In this document: positions 8,594 to 16,062 of the stretch, one piece after another | How the letters are laid out: each line of letters starts with the position of its first letter | Position numbering within the stretch: position 1 is the stretch's first letter | Notes under the pieces: model-generated | What the model saw: only the letters and a program-made list of their open reading frames with translations | Database searches by the model: none | Told to the model about the DNA's origin: nothing | Position numbers and translations under genes: made by a program | DNA from: Proteiniphilum sp. UBA5283 | Lineage (GTDB): Bacteria > Bacteroidota > Bacteroidia > Bacteroidales > Dysgonomonadaceae | Direction of reading: 5' to 3' | DNA: 18,661 nt | Assembly (NCBI GenBank): GCA_002408485.1 | Contig: DHSP01000012.1 | Location: 3,831-22,491 of the forward strand

Positions 8594-8662
8594 TATATCT
8601 ATCGTTTACTTTTTTAGTTGTCCTACTTTTAGCGATCAACCCTCTGCGGCAGCGCCAGACAG

Positions 8663-10681
8663 TCATTGATCCTTTTTCAGCATCTCCTCCAACATCACCA
8701 GCTGGTCGCGCAGCTGTGCTGCTTCCAGGAATTCCAGCTTCTTGGCTGCCGCCAGCATTGCCTTCCGTGTCTGTTCTATTTTCGTTTTCAGGTCATCAGC
8801 TGAAGCATATTCATTCAGCGGTTCTGCTGCCAGCGCGTAATAGTCAGGCTCAACATATGCTCTTGCTTCAGCGGAAGAGGTATATTCTTTGTTCAGTGCG
8901 GAGGAAATACCTCTTTTTATTTGCTGCGGTATGATGCCATGCTCTTCGTTGTACTTCATCTGTTTTTCCCTGCGGCGATTGGTTTCGTCGATGGTCATCT
9001 GCATGCTGTTCGTGATCTTATCGGCATAGAATATTACTTTGCCATTCACATTTCGGGCGGCACGCCCCGCCGTCTGTGTGAGTGACCGGTGAGAGCGGAG
9101 AAACCCTTCCTTATCGGCATCCAGTACGGCCACAAGCGATACTTCCGGCAGGTCGAGTCCTTCCCGCAACAGGTTCACTCCGATAAGCACGTCGAAAAGC
9201 CCGCTGCGCAGATCGTTCATGATCTTCACCCTTTCCAGCGTCTCCACATCAGAATGGATGTAGTTACACCGTATTCTGTTGCTTGCCAGGTACTCCGTCA
9301 GCTCCTCGGCCATTCGTTTGGTCAGCGTGGTCACCAGCACCCGCTCATCCTTCTCCACCCGCTGTTGAATCTCCTCCATCAGGTCATCGATCTGGTTCAG
9401 GCTTGGACGCACGTCGATGGGCGGATCGAGCAACCCTGTGGGACGGATAAGCTGGTCGACCACAATTCCTTCCGACTTCTCCAGTTCGTAGTCGGCCGGT
9501 GTGGCGCTCACGAAGATGATCTCCGGCGTAAGGTCTTCAAACTCTTCAAACTTCAGCGGCCGGTTGTCTATGGCAGCCGGAAGGCGGAATCCGAACTCCA
9601 CCAGGTTTATCTTGCGGGAATGATCACCGCCATACATCGCACGGATCTGCGGGATGGTCACATGGCTCTCGTCGATCACGGTGAGGTAATCTTCCGGGAA
9701 GAAGTCCAGCAGGCAGAAAGGGCGTGTTCCCGGATCCCGCCCGTCGAAATAGCGCGAATAGTTCTCAATTCCGGAACAGTATCCAATCTCCTTGATCATC
9801 TCCACGTCGTAGGTCACCCGCTCATAAAGTCGCTTTGCCTCCAGCGGTTTCCCTATCTCCTGAAAAAACTCCACCTGCTTTCCCAGATCAAGCTGTATTT
9901 CGTCCACTGCCCTGTTGATGCGCTCCTGCGTGGTGATAAAGAGATTCGCAGGAAAAATACGGTACGCATCCATCTTCTCCATGGTGATGCCGGTAAGCGG
10001 GTCCACCGATTCCACACTTTCAATCTCGTCGCCCCAGAAAATAATGCGTATTATATAGTCACGATAGGCCAGAAACACATCCACCGTATCCCCTTTTACG
10101 CGAAAGTTACCCCGGTTAAAATCGGCTGTTTCGTTGCGGGAGTAGAGGATGCTCACCAACGATCGCAACAGCTGATCCCGCTCAAGTGTCATTCCCGCCC
10201 TCACTTCGACGGTGGTTTTCTGAAAATCGTCCGGATTCCCGATTCCGTACAGACAGGAAACAGACGACACCACAATCACATCGCTCCGGCCCGACAGCAA
10301 GGCTGAGGTGGCTGCAAGCCGGAGTTTTTCAATTTCGTCGTTGATGGAAAGATCTTTCTCAATATAGGTATCCGTAGAAGGTATATAGGCTTCGGGTTGA
10401 TAATAATCGTAATAAGAGACATAATACTCCACCGCGTTATGGGGAAAGAAGCTCTTGAACTCGCTGTAAAGCTGTGCAGCCAGTGTCTTGTTGTGGCTCA
10501 GCACCAGCGTGGGCTTGTTGAGTTGTGCAATTACATTAGCTATGGTAAACGTCTTTCCGGATCCGGTTACCCCCAGCAACGTCTGATAAGGTACTCGCTG
10601 ACGGAGTCCCCCGACCAGTGACTTGATAGCCTCTGGCTGATCGCCGGTAGGCTTATATTCGGATGTTAGTTGAAACTGCAT
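8663..10681 (-). CDS. uvrB: UvrABC excision nuclease subunit B
   Basis: This 672-residue protein is the damage-verification helicase-like subunit of nucleotide excision repair. It has the Walker A loop GVTGSGKT (residues 37-44), the beta-hairpin region rich in Tyr (YYVSYYDYYQPEAYIPSTDT) that probes DNA, the Walker B-type DESH box at 337-340, motif VI QTAGRAARN, and a C-terminal UVR coiled-coil domain (KLEFLEAAQLRDQLVML) that binds UvrC. The ATG at 10681 was preferred over a TTG at 10690 because the canonical MQFQLTSEYKPTGDQP start follows directly. The zinc-ribbon gene lies 38 nt upstream on the same strand and fhs 69 nt downstream, so all three may share transcripts. Confidence 0.97.
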   Translation of the reverse strand: MQFQLTSEYKPTGDQPEAIKSLVGGLRQRVPYQTLLGVTGSGKTFTIANVIAQLNKPTLVLSHNKTLAAQLYSEFKSFFPHNAVEYYVSYYDYYQPEAYIPSTDTYIEKDLSINDEIEKLRLAATSALLSGRSDVIVVSSVSCLYGIGNPDDFQKTTVEVRAGMTLERDQLLRSLVSILYSRNETADFNRGNFRVKGDTVDVFLAYRDYIIRIIFWGDEIESVESVDPLTGITMEKMDAYRIFPANLFITTQERINRAVDEIQLDLGKQVEFFQEIGKPLEAKRLYERVTYDVEMIKEIGYCSGIENYSRYFDGRDPGTRPFCLLDFFPEDYLTVIDESHVTIPQIRAMYGGDHSRKINLVEFGFRLPAAIDNRPLKFEEFEDLTPEIIFVSATPADYELEKSEGIVVDQLIRPTGLLDPPIDVRPSLNQIDDLMEEIQQRVEKDERVLVTTLTKRMAEELTEYLASNRIRCNYIHSDVETLERVKIMNDLRSGLFDVLIGVNLLREGLDLPEVSLVAVLDADKEGFLRSHRSLTQTAGRAARNVNGKVIFYADKITNSMQMTIDETNRRREKQMKYNEEHGIIPQQIKRGISSALNKEYTSSAEARAYVEPDYYALAAEPLNEYASADDLKTKIEQTRKAMLAAAKKLEFLEAAQLRDQLVMLEEMLKKDQ

Positions 10682-10719
10682 AGTAAGCAAGATTACAAAT
10701 AGTTGTTTTCCTTCATCGC

Positions 10720-11859
10720 TCAGGGAGCACCAGGATAGGGTTTTGTTTCGTAAATGGAGGTTATCTGAAAGAGGGGGTTTACCCTCATGTGAACAATATA
10801 GCCGGTTACTTGCTCCGATTTTCCATCCCCCGCGAACAATTTTGTGAGCGGGACATTCACGCTGAAGGCATCGCTCATGGTCTTCTCATACTGTACCGCA
10901 CTCAGGTCGGGGACAAACTGCAGCGTTGCGTTCTGTGTACGGGCCGCAGCAATCAGCAACTCACCGGCAATCCTTTCGCGGGGTGCCCTGCCCGATTCAA
11001 AAAATCGGTCGACCACGGGTGCCAGGTATCGCCTCATGCCATCGTGATCCACCATGGAGAGAGCTGCGTAGAACCCGCCCACGGTCTGTCGGAGGCTGTC
11101 GAGCTCGGTCTCGTTTACGGGATACGACTGAAAGAGCATTTCGCGGCGAGTGTTTGCCAGTGTAAGATAATCACCCTTGAAGTCGCCGCTCTGTGCCAAT
11201 AGAATATAATCAGAGTAGGCTTCAGCAGTATTTGTATTCAACGCACCCACCCAGGAGAGCGAGTCGATCCGGATCTTCACCAACGAAGCATACGGGCTTT
11301 TCGGGTACTGTTGCAGGAAGTCCCGCAACTCCGTAATGTTGCCCGTCGTTTTCAACTGCTCCCAGCGCACTGCCTCTTTCTCCTTCAGGCTCATGAGCTT
11401 TGCCTGAGCCTCTTCAAACCGCGCTCCACCAGGATGTGACGCCATGTAGGCAACATATCCCTCCACCGAGTTCATTTTCAGCGCCTTCTCCCAGCCACTG
11501 CGCTCGAGGTTACCCTTTCGAATCGTTTCGTTGTACACAAAAAAAGCGCCCGCCAACAAAACCGCTGCCAGGGCAATCCACAGGAGAGGCTTTTTCTGAG
11601 GTTTCTTTGTACTCGCATCAAACGTATCTGTAGCTTCCTCCGTATCAGCCACGTTCGGCATCTCCGGCACCTTTGCTTCTGAAGCGATTGGGAAATTCAC
11701 GTTGCCTGGCCCTCCCTCCTCTTCAACCGGAATATTCTCCTCCTTTTGAAATTCAGGCAGGTCAATCTCATAGTCCGCGCGAATTTTCATCGCGCAATCT
11801 TCACAGAACAGCGCTTCTTCGGGTTTATTCTTTCCGCATAGGGGGCATTGTCGAGACAT
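10720..11859 (-). CDS. Zinc-ribbon single-pass membrane protein with degenerate repeats
   Basis: This 379-residue protein is of unknown function. It begins with a zinc ribbon (C5-x2-C8 and C19-x2-C22), then an acidic, Pro/Glu-rich linker (about 30-90) and one membrane helix (91-109, flanked by KKPQKK). With no signal peptide, the ribbon should face the cytoplasm and the rest the periplasm. Beyond the helix come three imperfect repeats of about 40 residues, each starting with Trp (W123, W166, W203) and following a pattern of helix, 'Y-x-x-Y/F-hydrophobic', then a P/G turn and a second helix, like divergent TPR-type units. The C-terminal part (about 255-379, beginning FYAALSMVDHDGMRRYL) resembles an NTF2-like fold, but this is only an impression. 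Two -7 promoter boxes lie just upstream. It sits 38 nt ahead of uvrB, though a role in repair is not implied. Confidence 0.8.
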   Translation of the reverse strand: MSRQCPLCGKNKPEEALFCEDCAMKIRADYEIDLPEFQKEENIPVEEEGGPGNVNFPIASEAKVPEMPNVADTEEATDTFDASTKKPQKKPLLWIALAAVLLAGAFFVYNETIRKGNLERSGWEKALKMNSVEGYVAYMASHPGGARFEEAQAKLMSLKEKEAVRWEQLKTTGNITELRDFLQQYPKSPYASLVKIRIDSLSWVGALNTNTAEAYSDYILLAQSGDFKGDYLTLANTRREMLFQSYPVNETELDSLRQTVGGFYAALSMVDHDGMRRYLAPVVDRFFESGRAPRERIAGELLIAAARTQNATLQFVPDLSAVQYEKTMSDAFSVNVPLTKLFAGDGKSEQVTGYIVHMRVNPLFQITSIYETKPYPGAP

Positions 11860-11894
11860 ATTTTACCAGGTTTATCGTGATTTCACCTTTTTAC

Positions 11895-11911
11895 AAAGGT
11901 AGCAAAGTTAA
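11895..11911 (-). promoter_or_regulatory. Tandem -7 boxes for the zinc-ribbon gene
   Basis: Read on the - strand, TAACTTTG (11904-11911) and TACCTTTG (11895-11902) both match TAnnTTTG fully. They lie 36-45 nt upstream of the start codon at 11859. No convincing TTTG is present about 19 nt further upstream, so one of the two may be used with a weak -33 element. Confidence 0.45.
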
Positions 11912-12023
11912 CGCTTTTACTCCACTACTGTTGCATAATATTTCTGTCAATTGATAGATTCAACATTGCCTTACTGCACAATCGTGAAGCGGACTTCGAA
12001 GATTCTGACTGGAGATAGGGACT

Positions 12024-12054
12024 TTTGCAGGGACAAACTATTTTTGTACTTTTG
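12024..12054 (+). promoter_or_regulatory. Consensus Bacteroidota promoter for dgkA and the Dna2-like gene
   Basis: TTTG at 12024-12027 (-33) and TACTTTTG at 12047-12054 (-7) are separated by exactly 19 nt, the spacing typical of the primary sigma factor in Bacteroidota. Transcription would start near 12061, leaving about a 12-nt leader before the ATG at 12073. This also shows that an in-frame upstream ATG at 12025 is not the real start. Confidence 0.75.
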
Positions 12055-12072
12055 GATTCAAGTCACAAACAT

Positions 12073-12432
12073 ATGAACTACTTCAAAAAAAGAATACAAT
12101 CCTTCGGTCATGCGTTCAGGGGAATCCGCACGCTGTTCAAAAAAACGCCCAATGCTCTGATCCAGTTATTTGCTGCAGTGGCAGCCGTGGTTTTGGGATT
12201 TATGCTTCGTATATCAAACGGGGAGTGGCTTGCCGTGATCATCGTCATCGGTTTCGTGTTTGCCCTGGAAGCGATCAACACAGCTTTGGAGACCCTTGCC
12301 GACTTTACCTGTAACAAAGAGATGCATGCCTCCATCCGGAAAGCAAAAGACCTTTCTGCCGCCGGCGTATTGATCGCGTCGCTGGCTGCTTTGGCTGTGG
12401 CCATCGTGGTGTTTCTTCCAAAAATCCTCTAA
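12073..12432 (+). CDS. dgkA: DgkA-family lipid kinase (diacylglycerol or undecaprenol kinase)
   Basis: This 119-residue integral membrane protein belongs to the small prokaryotic DgkA family, which phosphorylates diacylglycerol (proteobacteria) or undecaprenol (Gram-positives); the lipid used here cannot be told. There is an N-terminal amphipathic segment, then three membrane helices (about 29-46, 51-72, 95-116). Active-site residues E66, N69 and E73 (EAINTALE) and D93 (AKDLSAAGVL) match E. coli E69, N72, E76 and D95. However, the position of E. coli E28, which helps bind the catalytic metal, is Thr25 here (KKTPNAL), and the Arg four residues later is Leu29. So it is either divergent or functionally altered. 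The start at 12073 is set by the promoter. The next gene begins 8 nt after the stop. Confidence 0.85.
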   Translation: MNYFKKRIQSFGHAFRGIRTLFKKTPNALIQLFAAVAAVVLGFMLRISNGEWLAVIIVIGFVFALEAINTALETLADFTCNKEMHASIRKAKDLSAAGVLIASLAALAVAIVVFLPKIL

Positions 12433-12440
12433 ACCACACC

Positions 12441-15400
12441 ATGATCGATTTACAACCATACATTGACGAAACCAACGAGGTAAAGGCTGCACCATACGAG
12501 GTAAAAAAAAAGCTGCATGAATTGAAATGTATTCTGGAGCGATTGTGCAGGGAGCTCACGAAAGAGGAGTCCCTGCAGTTTCCCACCCTGTTTTCGCGAC
12601 TGGTCTTCGTTGCTCAAAAATATAGCCTCCCCAGGCAGCTTGAATGGCATCTCCAGCATTTCAGGGTAAGGGAAAGCTATCTGCTAAAAGATCAGGCACA
12701 GCAAGCAACTAGTCAGGATTTCAAGGATGCAGCAAAAACACTGATGGCGCTTTTCACTTTCCTGCAGACCGGCAATGCCGATGTTGACCGGACTATCGCC
12801 CCCGAGGAGACGGTTCGTTTTTCTTTCGACAGAATACGGGTTTATCTATCTAAAATTGAGCCCGAAAACAACCTGCTCCGATGTGTGGCCGAAGAGAATC
12901 CCCAAAATGAAGTAACCGTAAGATACGAGGCAATTCCGGAGAATAACAGCCTTATCGGCCCGGAAGAAACATTTTGGGAAGGGGCACAGTTAAACCTGAT
13001 CGATTGCATCGTGGATAAAAATGGCTACTTCGTGCCAAGGTATATTGTCCTCGAGCCGGATTACCTGATCGATGCATCTGCCATTGCCGAGTGTTTTCAG
13101 AACTACGCTGTCTCGCCGCTACACTATTTCCGTAACAAACTGGAGGAGAAAGAGAATCGTTCCTATCTGTTGCTGGGAAACCTGGCCAACTTCTTTCTGG
13201 ATGAGTTGGTGTATGCCGGGAACCCCGACGACGTTTCTTTCGATGATGTCTTTTTGCGCTCTTTCAAACAATCGCCCTTCGAATATACCAGTTGCGAGGA
13301 CATACGTTCCGACAAGGACTTCCGGGAGTTTATGCGAAAAGCAAAAGACCAGTTTGAGCACATCAAACGGGTCATACGCGATGATTTCCCCAAACGAGGG
13401 ATCGATGTTGATCATTGCACGCTGGAGCCTTCCTTCTTCAGCGAGAAATTCGGATTCCAGGGGCGGCTCGATTTGCTACACATGCATCCCGACGAGGCAG
13501 ACACGAAAATTGTGGAGTTGAAATCGGGGAAGTTACCCTTTCCGACGTATAACAAAGGGAAGATTGCCCTCAACCACGAAGTGCAGACTGCCGTGTACCG
13601 GATGATGGTGGAGAGTGTGTTCGGAAAAGATGCCCGTCAGGTAGATGCGGCCATACTCTATTCGGCAGGAAACGAGCCGGGCGAGAACCTCCGCTTTGCA
13701 GCCGTTTACAAGGAACTGGAAAAGAAAATCATCCATCTCAGGAACCGGATCGTGGCTATTGAGCACGCAATCATCCACGGCGATAACAATCAGGTAGAAG
13801 AGCTATTCGACGCACTATGTGGCCCCGTGGACCCGTCGCAGAGACTACCCGGTTTTTATTTGCAGAAGCTCGAACAGATCCGCACCGTGCTGTCTCAAAG
13901 CAGCGAGTTGGAAAGAGCCTGGCTCTACCGGTATATTCGTTTTATTTCGAGAGAGTTGTACCTCCAGAAGACCGGCGATGTGGAATACGAGACTCCCACC
14001 GGGCTGGCATCGCTCTGGAACAGCCATTTCGAGGAACGGGCCGCATCGTTGGATGTGCTCTTCAATCTCTCCATCACGGATATCGACGACTCGGGCAACG
14101 AGCGGTCAATTATTTTCTCCCGCAGCGAAGCTGATCACGATATTGTGAATTTCCGCGAGGGGGAAATATGCATTGTGTACCCGAGAAGCGACGACACCGA
14201 TACGGTGCTGAACCGTCAGATTCTGAAGGGGACCCTTGTAGAGATCACCCAAAAACACGTAGAGGTACGTTTCCGTTACAAACAAAAAAACCGCCGTTAT
14301 TTTGACGACCACCCGCTGTGGGCCATTGAACATGACACGCTGGATTCCTCCTGCAACAGCATGTTCAAAAGCATCTTTTCTTTTCTGAAAGCATCAAAAC
14401 AAAAAAGAGACCTTCTGTTGGGATTGAGGCCCCCCGGGGTGAGGACGATGGAAGAGAGCCGGAATAAAATCACGTCCGACAGCATCATCGATAAAATAAT
14501 GCATGCAGAGGACTATTTTCTTCTTGTGGGGCCACCGGGAACCGGAAAAACGTCCATTTTTGCCCGCCGGTTAATCGAAGAGTATTACAAACAACCCGAT
14601 ACCAACATCCTGGTGCTGGCCTACACCAATCGTGCTGTTGACGAACTTTGCGATGCGATCAATGCAGCCTTTGGTTGTAGCGACGGATCGTGCGAAACCT
14701 ATATTCGCGTGGGGACCGAGCTCTCCTGCGCCGGGCAGTACAGGCACCGGCTGCTGCAAAGGATTTCGGAGAAAGCCACAAACAGGGAATCGTTGCGCCG
14801 GGAGATTCAGCAGACACGCATCTATGTCTCCACGCTCGCATCCATCACAGGGAGGATGGAACTCTTCTCGCTCAAGCATTTTCATGTGGCCATCATCGAC
14901 GAAGCGTCACAAATACTGGAACCACAGATTATCGGGCTCCTGCCCCGTTTTGATCAGTTTATCATGATAGGAGATCACAATCAGCTCTCCACCATCGTGC
15001 TGCAAAAGCCGATACTCTCCAAAAACAACGAACCCGCATTGTGCAATGCCGGACTTATTGACTGCCGCGATTCGCTTTTCGAACGATTGCTTCGTCAATG
15101 CAGGGAGAATGGGTGGCAACACGCTTATGCACAACTCACCCAACAGGGAAGGATGCATATCGACATTGCCCGCTTCCCGGCCACCTGGTTCTACTCCGAC
15201 AGTCTTTTCCCCGCGAGCGAATGGCAAACCTCCCAATGGGATTTAACCTGTTCTTCCGATCATTTGATCGACCGAAGTGTGGCAAGCGAACGAACCGTGT
15301 TCTTCTCGACAGAGAAAATCAATCGCCTCTCCTCCTCCAACAAGCTTAACGAGATAGAAGCAGAGGTGACGGTACAACTGCTGCAGTCCATACAGACAAT

Positions 15401-15806
15401 ATACGAAGAAAACGGCCTTCCGTTCCATCCCGCCGGAGTCGGCATCATCGCCCCCTACCGGAATCAAATTGCCCTGATCAAACACAAGCTGTCGGAATCC
15501 GGCATCCGCGATGTGGAAGAGATAATGATCGATACCGTAGAACGCTTTCAGGGCAGTCAGCGCGACGTGGTCATCCTTTCCTTTTGCATAAACAAACCCT
15601 ATCAGTTGAATTATCTTTCCAACCTGAATCACGACGGCACCGTGGACAGGAAGTTGAATGTGGCCATCACCCGTGCACGCCATCAATTGTTTCTCATAGG
15701 GAATGGCAAAATACTTCAACAACACCCGGTCTATGCCACGTTGCTCGATTATTATCGTGACAAACTCGTTTTACTCGATAAAAATCGAAAAGATTGGTCA
15801 AAATAA
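12441..15806 (+). CDS. Dna2-like fusion of PD-(D/E)XK nuclease and superfamily 1 helicase
   Basis: This 1121-residue cytoplasmic protein combines a nuclease and a 5'-3' type helicase in the order seen in eukaryotic Dna2. Residues 1-200 are mainly helical and unrecognised. A RecB/Cas4-type nuclease spans about 215-390: E329, D344 (QGRLDLL), E359-x-K361 (VELKSGK) and the Q382-x3-Y386 motif. A beta-barrel like domain 1B of Dna2/UPF1 lies near 555-640 (FREGEICIVYP at 571). The helicase core has GPPGTGKT (697-704, Lys703), DEAS (820-823), MIGDHNQLS, a variant QGRMHI where UPF1-like enzymes have QYRMHP, ERFQGSQRDVVIL, and NVAITRARHQ with Arg1078. The four-cysteine iron-sulfur cluster of Dna2 and Cas4 is not seen: only isolated C218 and C460 flank the nuclease. 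It follows dgkA by 8 nt. Its process (repair, replication or defence) is unknown. Confidence 0.88.
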   Translation: MIDLQPYIDETNEVKAAPYEVKKKLHELKCILERLCRELTKEESLQFPTLFSRLVFVAQKYSLPRQLEWHLQHFRVRESYLLKDQAQQATSQDFKDAAKTLMALFTFLQTGNADVDRTIAPEETVRFSFDRIRVYLSKIEPENNLLRCVAEENPQNEVTVRYEAIPENNSLIGPEETFWEGAQLNLIDCIVDKNGYFVPRYIVLEPDYLIDASAIAECFQNYAVSPLHYFRNKLEEKENRSYLLLGNLANFFLDELVYAGNPDDVSFDDVFLRSFKQSPFEYTSCEDIRSDKDFREFMRKAKDQFEHIKRVIRDDFPKRGIDVDHCTLEPSFFSEKFGFQGRLDLLHMHPDEADTKIVELKSGKLPFPTYNKGKIALNHEVQTAVYRMMVESVFGKDARQVDAAILYSAGNEPGENLRFAAVYKELEKKIIHLRNRIVAIEHAIIHGDNNQVEELFDALCGPVDPSQRLPGFYLQKLEQIRTVLSQSSELERAWLYRYIRFISRELYLQKTGDVEYETPTGLASLWNSHFEERAASLDVLFNLSITDIDDSGNERSIIFSRSEADHDIVNFREGEICIVYPRSDDTDTVLNRQILKGTLVEITQKHVEVRFRYKQKNRRYFDDHPLWAIEHDTLDSSCNSMFKSIFSFLKASKQKRDLLLGLRPPGVRTMEESRNKITSDSIIDKIMHAEDYFLLVGPPGTGKTSIFARRLIEEYYKQPDTNILVLAYTNRAVDELCDAINAAFGCSDGSCETYIRVGTELSCAGQYRHRLLQRISEKATNRESLRREIQQTRIYVSTLASITGRMELFSLKHFHVAIIDEASQILEPQIIGLLPRFDQFIMIGDHNQLSTIVLQKPILSKNNEPALCNAGLIDCRDSLFERLLRQCRENGWQHAYAQLTQQGRMHIDIARFPATWFYSDSLFPASEWQTSQWDLTCSSDHLIDRSVASERTVFFSTEKINRLSSSNKLNEIEAEVTVQLLQSIQTIYEENGLPFHPAGVGIIAPYRNQIALIKHKLSESGIRDVEEIMIDTVERFQGSQRDVVILSFCINKPYQLNYLSNLNHDGTVDRKLNVAITRARHQLFLIGNGKILQQHPVYATLLDYYRDKLVLLDKNRKDWSK

Positions 15807-15849
15807 CCGGTTTCTACTTGAAATAATTTTTGATTATCACATTTTTTTG

Positions 15850-15857
15850 TATTTTTG
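15850..15857 (+). promoter_or_regulatory. -7 promoter box of the tRNA-Gln gene
   Basis: TATTTTTG fully matches TAnnTTTG and ends 17 nt before the mature tRNA. A TTTG at 15829-15832 lies 17 nt upstream, slightly closer than the usual 19-21 nt. It gives the tRNA its own start, separate from the preceding helicase gene. Confidence 0.6.
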
Positions 15858-15874
15858 CAGTCTCAAACAGATAT

Positions 15875-15945
15875 TGTCTTATGGTGTAACGGTAGCACAA
15901 CAGATTCTGGTCCTGTTTGTCCAGGTTCGAATCCTGGTAAGACAA
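15875..15945 (+). tRNA. tRNA-Gln, anticodon CUG
   Basis: The 71-nt sequence folds as a cloverleaf. The acceptor stem is TGTCTTA with TAAGACA (7 bp, including the weak U1-A72 pair usual for tRNA-Gln). The D stem is GTGT with GCAC around a 7-nt loop. The anticodon stem is ACAGA with CCTGT around the loop TTCTGGT, and the T stem is CCAGG with CCTGG around TTCGAAT. The anticodon CTG is at 15907-15909 and reads CAG (Gln). The discriminator is A15945 and CCA is not encoded. The last anticodon-stem pair is an A-C mismatch (A15904 with C15912). Glutamine identity rests on the anticodon and the U1-A72 pair. Confidence 0.93.
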
Positions 15946-15980
15946 CATATCAACCTGAATATCAATAACATAAACAACAC

Positions 15981-16024
15981 AAAAAGGGATGTCGGACTGA
16001 TTCATCATTGGTCCGACATTTTTT
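15981..16024. terminator. Bidirectional intrinsic terminator between tRNA-Gln and the DUF4153 gene
   Basis: A perfect 9-bp stem, ATGTCGGAC (15989-15997) with GTCCGACAT (16011-16019), encloses a 13-nt loop. On the + strand it runs into a T tract (16019-16024). On the - strand it is followed by CCC and five T (complement of 15981-15988). It can therefore end transcripts from the tRNA on one side and from the convergent membrane-protein gene, which stops at 16063, on the other. Confidence 0.85.
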
Positions 16025-16062
16025 GTTTATCTACTCCTCCCTTACGAATGCTTTGATTCGCT

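Noticed and set aside
7589..8617. 342-codon open frame on the + strand
   Set aside because: It is antisense to fhs, whose product carries all family signatures; the frame is a by-product of codon bias.
9089..10306. 405-codon open frame on the + strand
   Set aside because: It is antisense to uvrB, is rich in His, Arg and Gln, and has no recognisable domain.
10682..10690. TTG start for UvrB three codons upstream
   Set aside because: The canonical UvrB N-terminus begins at the ATG at 10681, and nothing favours the TTG.
12025..12072. Upstream in-frame ATG for dgkA
   Set aside because: It overlaps the -33 and -7 promoter elements and would lie before the transcription start.
12441..15806. Iron-sulfur cluster in the nuclease domain, as in Dna2 or Cas4
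   Set aside because: Only single cysteines (C218, C460) flank the nuclease; the required grouped Cys residues after the QxxxY motif are absent.
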